Below are positions 1-6,826 of a DNA stretch of 64,000 nt, one piece after another. Location: NCBI GenBank assembly GCA_044463125.1, contig JBIQMS010000026.1, positions 1 through 64,000 on the forward strand, read 5' to 3'. This DNA is from CAYMZZ01 sp044463125 (GTDB taxonomy: Bacteria > Bacteroidota > Bacteroidia > Chitinophagales > Chitinophagaceae). A model generated the notes under the pieces. It was not told the DNA's origin. It worked only from the letters and a program-made list of their open reading frames with translations, and did no database searches. Position numbers and translations under genes: made by a program. How positions within the stretch are numbered: the first letter of the stretch is position 1; each line of letters opens with the position of its first letter.

Positions 1-272
1 AAACCCGACAAAGGCGAGGTGGGCTTGCCGGGCTGGTGAGTGAACCAGGTAAAGTCGCGGCCATTAAAGCGGTTCACGCCACCTACGGTGCCAAACCACA
101 TAAAGCCATATTTATCCTGCCCAATGGAAATGATCAGTCCGTCATTTAATCCATTAGATACGGTTAGCTTCTGAAAACTGATGGCATTTTGTGCCTCCAG
201 CATTTTGGTAAGGAAAAGAAATGCAAGGATTATGAATGATTTCTGGTGAAAGGGAATGAACCGTACGTTCAT
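1..272 (-). CDS. Two-component regulator propeller protein, N-terminal fragment
   Basis: This is the start of a gene that runs off the left edge; about 90 codons are visible. It opens with a signal peptide (MNVRFIPFHQK, then a hydrophobic stretch ending LEAQ). Next comes the typical first blade of a two-component regulator propeller, with NGLNDGLIISIGQDKYGF followed by MWFGTVGGVNRFNG. Such periplasmic propellers usually precede a membrane segment and a histidine kinase or hybrid kinase, as in the complete gene at 59758. Which output domain this one has cannot be seen. An in-frame ATG at 323 would add 17 residues; 272 is preferred because it gives an ordinary Sec signal peptide. Confidence 0.8.
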   Translation of the reverse strand, partial: MNVRFIPFHQKSFIILAFLFLTKMLEAQNAISFQKLTVSNGLNDGLIISIGQDKYGFMWFGTVGGVNRFNGRDFTWFTHQPGKPTSPLSG

Positions 273-494
273 GCAGAAAAGAAATGAAAATAGCGGCTTG
301 CGCTGCTTTTCATTTGAAGACATGCCTGCCAGGTTGAATATCAATGCCAAGCTTTCCTGCATCATGGCATTGAAAATAAGCAAGGAACGGCAAATCAGGA
401 ATAAATAGCCCGCGAAGCGTAGTTGCCGGGTATCGAGACCTGCAATATGGGGGCGCAGCCGTAGGGTGGGATGAATTGCGATGCACGATTCTCC

Positions 495-839
495 ATTCAC
501 GCCTCATGCCTCATGCTACGCATAGGGTCGCCCTATCGGACGACCCTAACATATATCGGCCCTTCGGGCCTTCACGTCTCACGTTTCACGATTCACGTCT
601 CACGATTCATGCCTCACGCTACGCATTGGGTCGCCCTAACGGACGACCCTAATATATATCGGCCCTTCGGGCCTTCACGCCCAATCCGCCTTCGGCTAGG
701 CAAGCGCCTCACGATTCACGATTCACGCCTCACGTCTCACGTCTCACGTCTCACGCCTCACGATTCACGCCTCACGATTCACGTCTCACGTCTCACGTCT
801 CACGATTCACGCCTCACGTCTCACGTCTCACGCCTCACG
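495..839. repeat. TCACG heptad array with duplicated hairpin unit
   Basis: The 663-bp gap between the edge gene and the gene at 936 is dominated by 7-bp imperfect repeats. From 707 to 839 there are 19 consecutive heptads in perfect register, drawn from only three words (tctcacg, cctcacg, attcacg). A further run of seven lies at 570-618. Between the runs, a 61-bp unit occurs twice (516-576 and 619-679, three mismatches, 103 bp apart). It contains two potential hairpins: gggtcgccc facing ggacgaccc, and ggccc-ttc-gggcc. The plus-strand open frame across this region is a by-product of the repeat and is not called as a gene. Confidence 0.85.
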
Positions 840-935
840 CTCCCCCTGCCGCACTTCGGCCGGATAAATTAGGGTGGGGGTTATTCTGTGTTCATTTTTG
901 GGCTCGCAAATCAAAAACCTTTAACCATTACAACC

Positions 936-1892
936 ATGAAACGAATTCTTACTTTACTGATTCTTGTATTGAGCGTGCAGCTCTTACTGGCGCAAATGCC
1001 GGCGGCATTCAATTACCAGGCTGTCGCCCGCAACAATGCAGGGGATGCACTTAGCGGACAAACCATCACGGTACGCTTCAGCATCGTGAGCAGCGCGCCG
1101 GGAAATCCTTCTCTCTACACCGAAACCCGGCAGGTAACGACCAGCGCGCAAGGTGTATTTGCTGTACAAATTGGCAGCCCTGGTGCGCAAAGCAGTACGG
1201 GTGATCTGGGAACCATTAGCTGGACCAATAATACCAGCGCTACCAAAAGCCTGAAAGTGGAACTGGATATTCACAACGATGGCAACTTTATTGAAATGGG
1301 CACACAGAGCCTGGTTTCCGTACCCTATGCTTTTGCCGCCAACAAAGCGATTGATGCATTGAACATTGGCGGTCATTATGTAGATACGAATACACCTGAG
1401 TTGGGCGATGTATTGCAATGGAACGGCAGCGCCTGGGTGGCGGAAGAAGCTCCACGCTCAAAGCCCAGAACGTTTCGCTATGTGAAGTCAGCCATTCCTG
1501 TGAGTGGAGGCAGCCTGGCATTTGCTTGGGCGGCGCAACCTCAATTGGTGACGGTAGAGGAAGGGGATATCATTGTAGCTACCATAAGTGGTAGTGTGGC
1601 TTGTACGACAGGCACTGCAAATTCTGTTGGGTATTCTCTTGCATATCAAATGAGCGGGGGAAGCATTACCTGCTTCACCAGCTCAGACTATGCTGTTGTA
1701 GACAATGTTGACTTGAATCGAACTCCGGTAACTTCTTCAGGTGTAATTACGATTGTTTCGGCCGACAAACCTACTCTTGCGCCTGGTGAGTTGTGGCCTG
1801 GAACCTATAATATTGGATTTGCCATTCGGAATACTAGCCCGTACAATTTGAATCCAATTACCTATTTCACAGGTTATATCTTGATCCATTAA
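936..1892 (+). CDS. Secreted hypothetical protein with NYQAVARN-type N-terminal domain
   Basis: A 318-residue exported protein of unknown function. The chosen ATG (936) gives a clean Sec signal peptide, MKRILTLLILVLSVQLLLAQ; the longer open frame from 888 lacks one. The mature N-terminus, MPAAFNYQAVARNNAGDAL, with later SLYTETRQVTTSAQGVF and LKVELDIHNDG, matches a beta-rich domain seen repeatedly in secreted Bacteroidota proteins, often ahead of fibre-like or adhesin-like tails. Here the C-terminal half (about residues 170-318) is a separate beta-rich segment with no recognised motif. It ends 10 bp before the next gene, so the two are probably co-transcribed. The family assignment comes from memory of similar proteins. 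Confidence 0.75.
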   Translation: MKRILTLLILVLSVQLLLAQMPAAFNYQAVARNNAGDALSGQTITVRFSIVSSAPGNPSLYTETRQVTTSAQGVFAVQIGSPGAQSSTGDLGTISWTNNTSATKSLKVELDIHNDGNFIEMGTQSLVSVPYAFAANKAIDALNIGGHYVDTNTPELGDVLQWNGSAWVAEEAPRSKPRTFRYVKSAIPVSGGSLAFAWAAQPQLVTVEEGDIIVATISGSVACTTGTANSVGYSLAYQMSGGSITCFTSSDYAVVDNVDLNRTPVTSSGVITIVSADKPTLAPGELWPGTYNIGFAIRNTSPYNLNPITYFTGYILIH

Positions 1893-1902
1893 TGTAGGAC
1901 TT

Positions 1903-2667
1903 ATGAATATCGCAATAAAAATAATTACATCGGCAATAGGCATTTTCTTCTTGGCCTTTCATATAAATGCCCAGCAATTGACTCCGCAAGTCATGAGTTC
2001 CGGTGGAAGCAGCATGAGTGGAGCCGGTATCACGTTGGACATGAGTATTGGGGAGCTGGCGGTCATGCCTTTTCAGGCGGGCAATATCGGTCTGGAGCAG
2101 GGTTTTCAGCATCATTTCCCTGTTAGTAGTACCCTGCCGGTTACAGGTCTGCAATTCGAAATAATGCGATTGGATTCGCGAAGAGCACGCCTTCGATGGT
2201 CAACCCAGCAGGAATGGCAAAATAAAGGATTTGTGGTAGAGCGCAAACGCATCCTTCAATCTAATTTCGATTCCATCGGATTTGTGGCTGCGGCCACAGC
2301 GGACGGCAACAGCGATCAGCCCCGGCACTATACGTTCACTGACGAAGATGCCGGCAACGGCAAGTCGTTCTACCGGTTGCGACAGGTAGACCTGGACGGG
2401 AAGGAGTATATTTCTGCCGTGGTCCTGCTCGCAGCGGTTGAAGACTTGAAGCCTTCGATTAAAGCCTGGCCGGTACCAGCCCGGGGGCCGGTAATGGTGC
2501 AATCATTTGATGCGAATCCACAATTGATTCAGCTATTTGATATGCAGGGCCGCTTGCTGGGGCAATGGAATCTTTTGCCCGGTCAAACAATTTCACTTCC
2601 CGCTCAAAAGCCCGGTACCTATCTATTCAAATCTAGACAGCTAACACAAAAATTAGTATGGCAATAA
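1903..2667 (+). CDS. Secreted protein with T9SS-type C-terminal sorting domain
   Basis: A 254-residue exported protein. It has an N-terminal signal (MNIAIKIITSAIGIFFLAF ending NAQQ). A first segment (about 25-75, SSGGSSMSGAGITLDMSIGE and LEQGFQHHF) is of a type common in Bacteroidota surface proteins. A fibronectin-like segment follows (about 85-165, LRWSTQQEWQNKGFVVERK to FYRLRQVDLDGKEYI). The last 75 residues look like a type A type-IX-secretion sorting domain: a PVPARGPV turn in place of the usual PNP, IQLFDMQGRLL, a PGTYLF turn and a terminal KLVWQ. It lies 10 bp after the preceding secreted protein and is followed by a terminator hairpin. Surface display is inferred from the C-terminal domain. 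Confidence 0.75.
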   Translation: MNIAIKIITSAIGIFFLAFHINAQQLTPQVMSSGGSSMSGAGITLDMSIGELAVMPFQAGNIGLEQGFQHHFPVSSTLPVTGLQFEIMRLDSRRARLRWSTQQEWQNKGFVVERKRILQSNFDSIGFVAAATADGNSDQPRHYTFTDEDAGNGKSFYRLRQVDLDGKEYISAVVLLAAVEDLKPSIKAWPVPARGPVMVQSFDANPQLIQLFDMQGRLLGQWNLLPGQTISLPAQKPGTYLFKSRQLTQKLVWQ

Positions 2668-2689
2668 CAGAGTGATGTTCTCGGAAACA

Positions 2690-2724
2690 TGGAAGACCCC
2701 GCATTCGCGGGGCCTCCTGTTTTC
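2690..2724 (+). terminator. Intrinsic terminator
   Basis: A GC-rich hairpin (ccccgc-attc-gcgggg, 2697-2712) followed by a short T-containing tail lies about 28 bp after the stop of the gene ending at 2667. It fits a rho-independent terminator for the two-gene plus-strand unit. Confidence 0.6.
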
Positions 2725-2759
2725 GATAGGGCTTGCACCTTAAGAATAATCTTAGGCAA

Positions 2760-3224
2760 TCAATACTCAACTGAACCTGATGCCTGGCTATTGCTGGTTG
2801 CGCTTAACTTACCAGGTTCCCTGCTGACTTGTGTTTGAGAATCGGCAGCAGTGCGAGCCTCCAGTTTCCTTTGTTTGCGCAACTCTCTTTTCAGTTTTCG
2901 GGCTTCCTTCTTGCTAAGGTCCTTACCAGCCTGCAGCGCATCAACTGACTTTTCTACACCAGCTTTTGTTGTTGCCTGTAGCCTATCACCGGTTTTTTGC
3001 ACCCGGGTTTGTAATTCCGCATTAGTTCTTTGAATGACTTCCCGTTTGGCATTCGCCTGTTGACGAACCATGTCACCAGATCGTTCCATTAATCGTTGCT
3101 GATGTTGCAATCGAAGGGTTGCTTCAGCCTGCTGTGTAACGCGCATATTTAATTGCGCCATTACGCCACTTGAAATACAAGCGAATACTGCCAATGCCAT
3201 TGTTTTTTTTGCGATTGTTTTCAT
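2760..3224 (-). CDS. Small exported Lys/Gln/Arg-rich coiled-coil protein
   Basis: A 154-residue protein of unknown function. The ATG at 3224 was chosen because it begins a signal peptide (MKTIAKKTMALAVFACISS ending VMAQ); the longer frame to 3263 adds 13 residues before it. The mature part is highly charged and almost free of hydrophobic runs. It is rich in Gln, Arg and Lys (QQAEATLRLQHQQRLMERSG, KKEARKLKRELRKQRKLEAR) and is probably largely helical or coiled coil. The tail is low-complexity Ser/Gly. No catalytic motif is visible. It faces the upstream gene pair convergently. Confidence 0.65.
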   Translation of the reverse strand: MKTIAKKTMALAVFACISSGVMAQLNMRVTQQAEATLRLQHQQRLMERSGDMVRQQANAKREVIQRTNAELQTRVQKTGDRLQATTKAGVEKSVDALQAGKDLSKKEARKLKRELRKQRKLEARTAADSQTQVSREPGKLSATSNSQASGSVEY

Positions 3225-3360
3225 GCTATACAATTTTGGGTTAACGAATGAACACGCATCCATTTATTTTGCTGCATGTTTTTCGTTCTTCTGACCAATC
3301 GCAAAAAGGTTGGTTTAAGACCTGTTAATAAATTTTGACAGGCTTATATTGAAACTGATT

Positions 3361-3564
3361 TTAATTTAAGTTGAATTGCCTTGGCGGCATAGGAAGAAGG
3401 GGCGTGTCAAAAAAAGCCAGCAATGCACTTCGCCAACAGGGTTCCTTGCGACCCATTTTAATGATTTCCTGCAGGTAAAGCGAGCGTTTGCGAAAATCAA
3501 TATGCTCCAGCACAAAGCGTAAGACCAGTTTTTTGCTGACTACTGTTCCATGGGATCGAAGCAT
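3361..3564 (-). CDS. Doubtful small hypothetical protein
   Basis: A 67-codon open frame of basic composition (KKLVLRFVLEHIDFRKRSLY), with no signal peptide, no recognised domain and no clear ribosome binding site. The gene upstream of the 2760-3224 gene would have to sit here, but nothing else in the context supports a protein. It could be real, a remnant, or chance. Confidence 0.2.
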   Translation of the reverse strand: MLRSHGTVVSKKLVLRFVLEHIDFRKRSLYLQEIIKMGRKEPCWRSALLAFFDTPLLPMPPRQFNLN

Positions 3565-4282
3565 GATAGTTTTTTCTCATAATAGAGAAAAAATGATGCC
3601 AGAACTGGGGGGAAGTAATAAGTTGTGAGTTTTAAGTTGTAAGTATTATGTTACAGGTGATCTGGTTGTGGATACAACCATGTTGTTATATAAAATGATG
3701 AGGAATGATTCCGGGTGAGGCGATTGAAAAATTTCAGATTCTACTAACGTTTTCAGATATGAAAGCAATTTACGATGCAGAGGCATTTACCGCAACCGAC
3801 TTCGTGGCGCTCGTTGCGGTAAAAAATGCTTGTAATATGATGGGTTTGCCCTTCAGGCTTGGGTATTCAAACTTCAGGCGAAAGAATCAAGTAGTGTGTA
3901 TTCCTGATAAATATAGAATGGAAGCCCCCATTTTCTACGCCTTACTTTCAACTACCTGGTTTCTTCATATTCGTTTCCACAAATTTCTTAAACGTTTCCT
4001 GGTGCTATAAAAAGCTTCTAAAATGGCTCAGGATGAAAGGAAGAATAACCACTCCGGCGGCTGGTGGTCTGTTTACGGATGTCGGAAATATACACGGTTT
4101 AATATTTGGTAATCAGTTAGATAGATTGTTTTTGCAATCTGTACGGGGATTCGGCAATTGATCTCCATTCCCCGCCATTTCATGCATCATTGGCTTTTTA
4201 GCAGCATGGATTCCCATGAGCTTTGCATAAAATCAACAAAGGCCTGTTTAGGCAGGCCCGTAAACCAAGTTAAATCAGTTTT
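3565..4282. other. Gap of about 700 bp without a convincing gene
   Basis: This stretch holds a short heptad run at 3619-3653 (five TAAGTTG-like units in register) and a 101-codon plus-strand open frame (3705-4010) that I do not trust. A small hairpin lies at about 4241-4259 (ggcctg-tttaggc-aggcc), some 25 bp before the next gene. The rest looks like ordinary intergenic or degraded sequence. Confidence 0.5.
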
Positions 4283-5827
4283 ATGTATCGCAACTTCTTC
4301 CTTTCATTCTTAATGATGGCTGTTTTGCTCTCTTCCTGCAGCAAAACCAAACCCGAGCCGCAGGTTCCAACGGATCCAGTACCGGAAACAGAATTTACGC
4401 TTCAGTTCAAACCTTCCGGATTAAATAATCTTACGGAAGCACTGGCAGATCTTGAATTTATTATCGGACTCCGGAATGCGGAGAATGATCCCGTATTGGT
4501 AAATCAAAAGCTGGCTGCCATCGACTCCGGCGGAACCTATAGCGCACGCATACGGGTGCCTAAAGGAACCTATAAGCTGGACAAATTTCTACTGGCTCGT
4601 AAAACGGGACTGGTTCGCTATGCCACTCCGCTGGCGGGTTTTCCCAAAGCACAGCAGGTGAATCGTCCGCTTACAATTGATTTTTCACAAAATAGCGCGA
4701 GCCTGAAAATTGTGGAAGTGGAATTACTGCCTGTTAATGCCAACGACAAGGAATCCATGTATGGATATCCGGATGGAACATTCCAGTTACCCGCTGATCC
4801 CAATGATCCGCCTCCAGGCACACGCAAGATTCGTATCCGTCCGGTGATGAAGATTGGCAATGTCTTTTACGACAGTGTATCCGCATTTTTGCAGATTTAT
4901 AGCTGGGATGCGCAGAACAACCTGGCGATCGTTCCCGTTTCTATTCCTGCCGGTGTGTCGGAGCTTAACCTGGTGCCCAATGCTGTTCGCTATGAATTCC
5001 GTATGCAGAAATGGGGAAGGTTGGCCGAACTGCAATTGAATGCCGCGGACTTGACGGCCAGCACCATTTATACGATACAGGCAGAAGCAGAACCGAAGCG
5101 ATTGAAGTTTGTATATGGGAATCGCTGGACGAACAATTCATGGTTTGCCGAAACAAAAACAGAATACCAGTATTCTGCACAGGGAATCATTCAAAAAGTT
5201 CTGCATTTCAGAAAGCATGCGGATAATTCACCTTACCTGGCCATGACCGAAGAGGCGGAATATGGGGGTGAACGCATTGGACGCGTTATAAGAAAAAATG
5301 AACTGTCGCAGGTGATCGGGAACAGCACATTCACTTACGGAACAAATGGTCTGCCTTCCCTGGTTCGCATTCAGCAAGGTGACAGTATTACACATGTTCG
5401 GTTACAGTATCTCACTTCGCTCAACAGTTTTCAACAGCTCAGGGTTGACCAGGTAGGCGCTGAAATTGAAGGTAACTATACCAGCCTCTTGCATTATTAT
5501 CAGGCCAATTACGACAAAGGCCGGATGTTGTCGACGCGCTATGCCAGCAATAATGGCAACCTGCAGGAAGGCTTGTATCAGTATGATAACCTGATTAACC
5601 CCTTCCAGTTTACGGGCTGGCCGGATGAAAAGCTGTTTGTTCATTCTATCTACAATCGGAATGCGCAAACACTTACTTACCAGAATGCCTATAGTCAGTC
5701 GGAGATTTATCAGTTTGCCTATACCTACGATTCGGAAGGATACCCTACGGAACTGCGTACCTGGCATCGTAACCCCGTTACCGGCCGGCATTTATTTGAG
5801 TATAAGGAAGGGTTTGTGTATGAGTGA
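4283..5827 (+). CDS. Lipoprotein with YD/RHS-like repeats
   Basis: A 514-residue predicted lipoprotein. The N-terminus MYRNFFLSFLMMAVLLSSCS carries a lipobox (LLSSC), followed by a Pro/Glu/Thr-rich linker. The first half (about 35-250) is beta-rich with no recognised family. The second half (about 270-514) has repeated motifs with alternating Tyr and short turns (YQYSAQGIIQKVLHF, FTYGTNGLPSLVRIQ, LYQYDNLINPF, FAYTYDSEGYPTELRTW). These resemble the YD-type repeats of RHS-like Bacteroidota lipoproteins and of the protein at 9329-10168. It converges on the DUF4249 gene; the whole gap between the two stop codons is a heptad-repeat array. Function is unknown. Confidence 0.75.
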   Translation: MYRNFFLSFLMMAVLLSSCSKTKPEPQVPTDPVPETEFTLQFKPSGLNNLTEALADLEFIIGLRNAENDPVLVNQKLAAIDSGGTYSARIRVPKGTYKLDKFLLARKTGLVRYATPLAGFPKAQQVNRPLTIDFSQNSASLKIVEVELLPVNANDKESMYGYPDGTFQLPADPNDPPPGTRKIRIRPVMKIGNVFYDSVSAFLQIYSWDAQNNLAIVPVSIPAGVSELNLVPNAVRYEFRMQKWGRLAELQLNAADLTASTIYTIQAEAEPKRLKFVYGNRWTNNSWFAETKTEYQYSAQGIIQKVLHFRKHADNSPYLAMTEEAEYGGERIGRVIRKNELSQVIGNSTFTYGTNGLPSLVRIQQGDSITHVRLQYLTSLNSFQQLRVDQVGAEIEGNYTSLLHYYQANYDKGRMLSTRYASNNGNLQEGLYQYDNLINPFQFTGWPDEKLFVHSIYNRNAQTLTYQNAYSQSEIYQFAYTYDSEGYPTELRTWHRNPVTGRHLFEYKEGFVYE

Positions 5828-6019
5828 GAAACGTGAATCGTGAGGCGTGAGGCGTGAGGCGTGAGGAGAGAGTTTAAGGTTTAGGGTTTAGAGTTTAATA
5901 TTTAAACCCTAAACTCTAAACCTTAAACCCTCAACCTTAAACCCTCAACTTTAAACCCTCAACTTTAAACTTAAAACCCAACGTAATACGTATTACGTAA
6001 TACGTACTACGTTCTACGG
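5826..6019. repeat. Stop-to-stop heptad array between convergent genes
   Basis: The convergent gap between the genes ending at 5827 (plus) and 6014 (minus) is almost entirely 7-bp repeats. Ten heptads lie in register from 5833 to 5902 (gtgaggc type changing to tagggtt type). After a 1-bp slip, 16 heptads run without interruption from 5904 to 6015, passing from the aaaccct type to the acgtaat type without losing register. The tagggtt and aaaccct runs are opposed and can fold back on each other around 5896-5905. The array overlaps both stop codons. Confidence 0.9.
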
Positions 6020-6823
6020 AACTGTTATCGTTCTGCTCCTTGATACATGTGCACTAAAATACCCCAACGCCCCGCCCCGGATATTGGACACAGGATTGGC
6101 GGGTGTTGCCTGCTGGCTGCCGCCGGTAGCGCTGCGCAAAAGACTGAACCAATATAGGTACAGGGGTTGGTCGATCATCTGAAATTCCACTTTCAGTTGG
6201 TCTCCTGACTTGATTTTAATACCGCCTTCGTCTTCATCGGCAAAATAAAACAGCTTTGAGGTGATCTCTCTGCCATCAATATAATCATCATTGATCACCA
6301 GGATCTGCTTTTCTTTCACATCATTTATGAATTGAATAAAGCGATAGTTATGCCCTCTGCCAACAGGATCCCTGAACTTCACATTTGCAATTTTCTGGGA
6401 TTCTCCAAATAACAATTCATCGGTTACAAACAAAGTATCCATTTCCACGGCTTGCGGTGTACGACAACTCGCTTCAAAGGTCTGACCGTTCACGGTTACT
6501 TCCAGTTCATAAGTTCTGCCCGGCACAGCGGTCAGGGTAGGGTGGGTGTACACCCCTGTTGAAGTCTCCGTAAACGTCAGCGCGGGTTGTCCTTCTTCCC
6601 TGATTCTTACCGTTGCGCCACTTATGCCCGGAAACTGGTTGTCCTCGTCAAAATTTTTGGTTTGCGTCAATAGCACACGGGCTGTGCCTGGTTCATCTGC
6701 AATATTGGCTTCAATCACGTATTTCTTTTCCGCTTCATTCAGGTTCAGTTCAATTACCTTCTCGCAGGAGGAGAACAGGAATACGATCATCAGCAGCGTT
6801 ATCCAACTCTTTGCACTGGTCAT
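6014..6823 (-). CDS. DUF4249 family lipoprotein
   Basis: A 269-residue lipoprotein of the DUF4249 family. It has a lipobox signal (MTSAKSWITLLMIVFLFSSC) followed directly by the family hallmark EKVIELNLNEAEKKYVIEA. Further family motifs are VLLTQTKNFDEDN, SGATVRI and PGRTYELEVTVNGQTFEA. DUF4249 proteins are outer-membrane-associated partners encoded next to TonB-dependent receptors; here the receptor gene ends 3 bp upstream on the same strand. A role in binding or handing over the receptor's substrate is inferred. Its stop codon lies inside the downstream heptad array. Confidence 0.88.
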   Translation of the reverse strand: MTSAKSWITLLMIVFLFSSCEKVIELNLNEAEKKYVIEANIADEPGTARVLLTQTKNFDEDNQFPGISGATVRIREEGQPALTFTETSTGVYTHPTLTAVPGRTYELEVTVNGQTFEASCRTPQAVEMDTLFVTDELLFGESQKIANVKFRDPVGRGHNYRFIQFINDVKEKQILVINDDYIDGREITSKLFYFADEDEGGIKIKSGDQLKVEFQMIDQPLYLYWFSLLRSATGGSQQATPANPVSNIRGGALGYFSAHVSRSRTITVP

Positions 6824-6826
6824 AAT

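Noticed and set aside
495..839. CRISPR array
   Set aside because: The units are contiguous 7-mers without spacers of constant length, and no cas genes are present.
471..872. 133-codon plus-strand open frame
   Set aside because: It is the translation of the TCACG heptad array; its protein is a repeat of SRLTIH-like words with no independent support.
3705..4010. 101-codon plus-strand open frame
   Set aside because: No recognisable domain, no ribosome binding site and odd composition at both ends; more likely chance or a decayed gene.
5876..5960. Telomere-like TTTAGGG repeats suggesting a linear replicon end
   Set aside because: The repeats are internal, short, imperfect and part of mixed heptad arrays between ordinary genes; there is no sign of a chromosome end.
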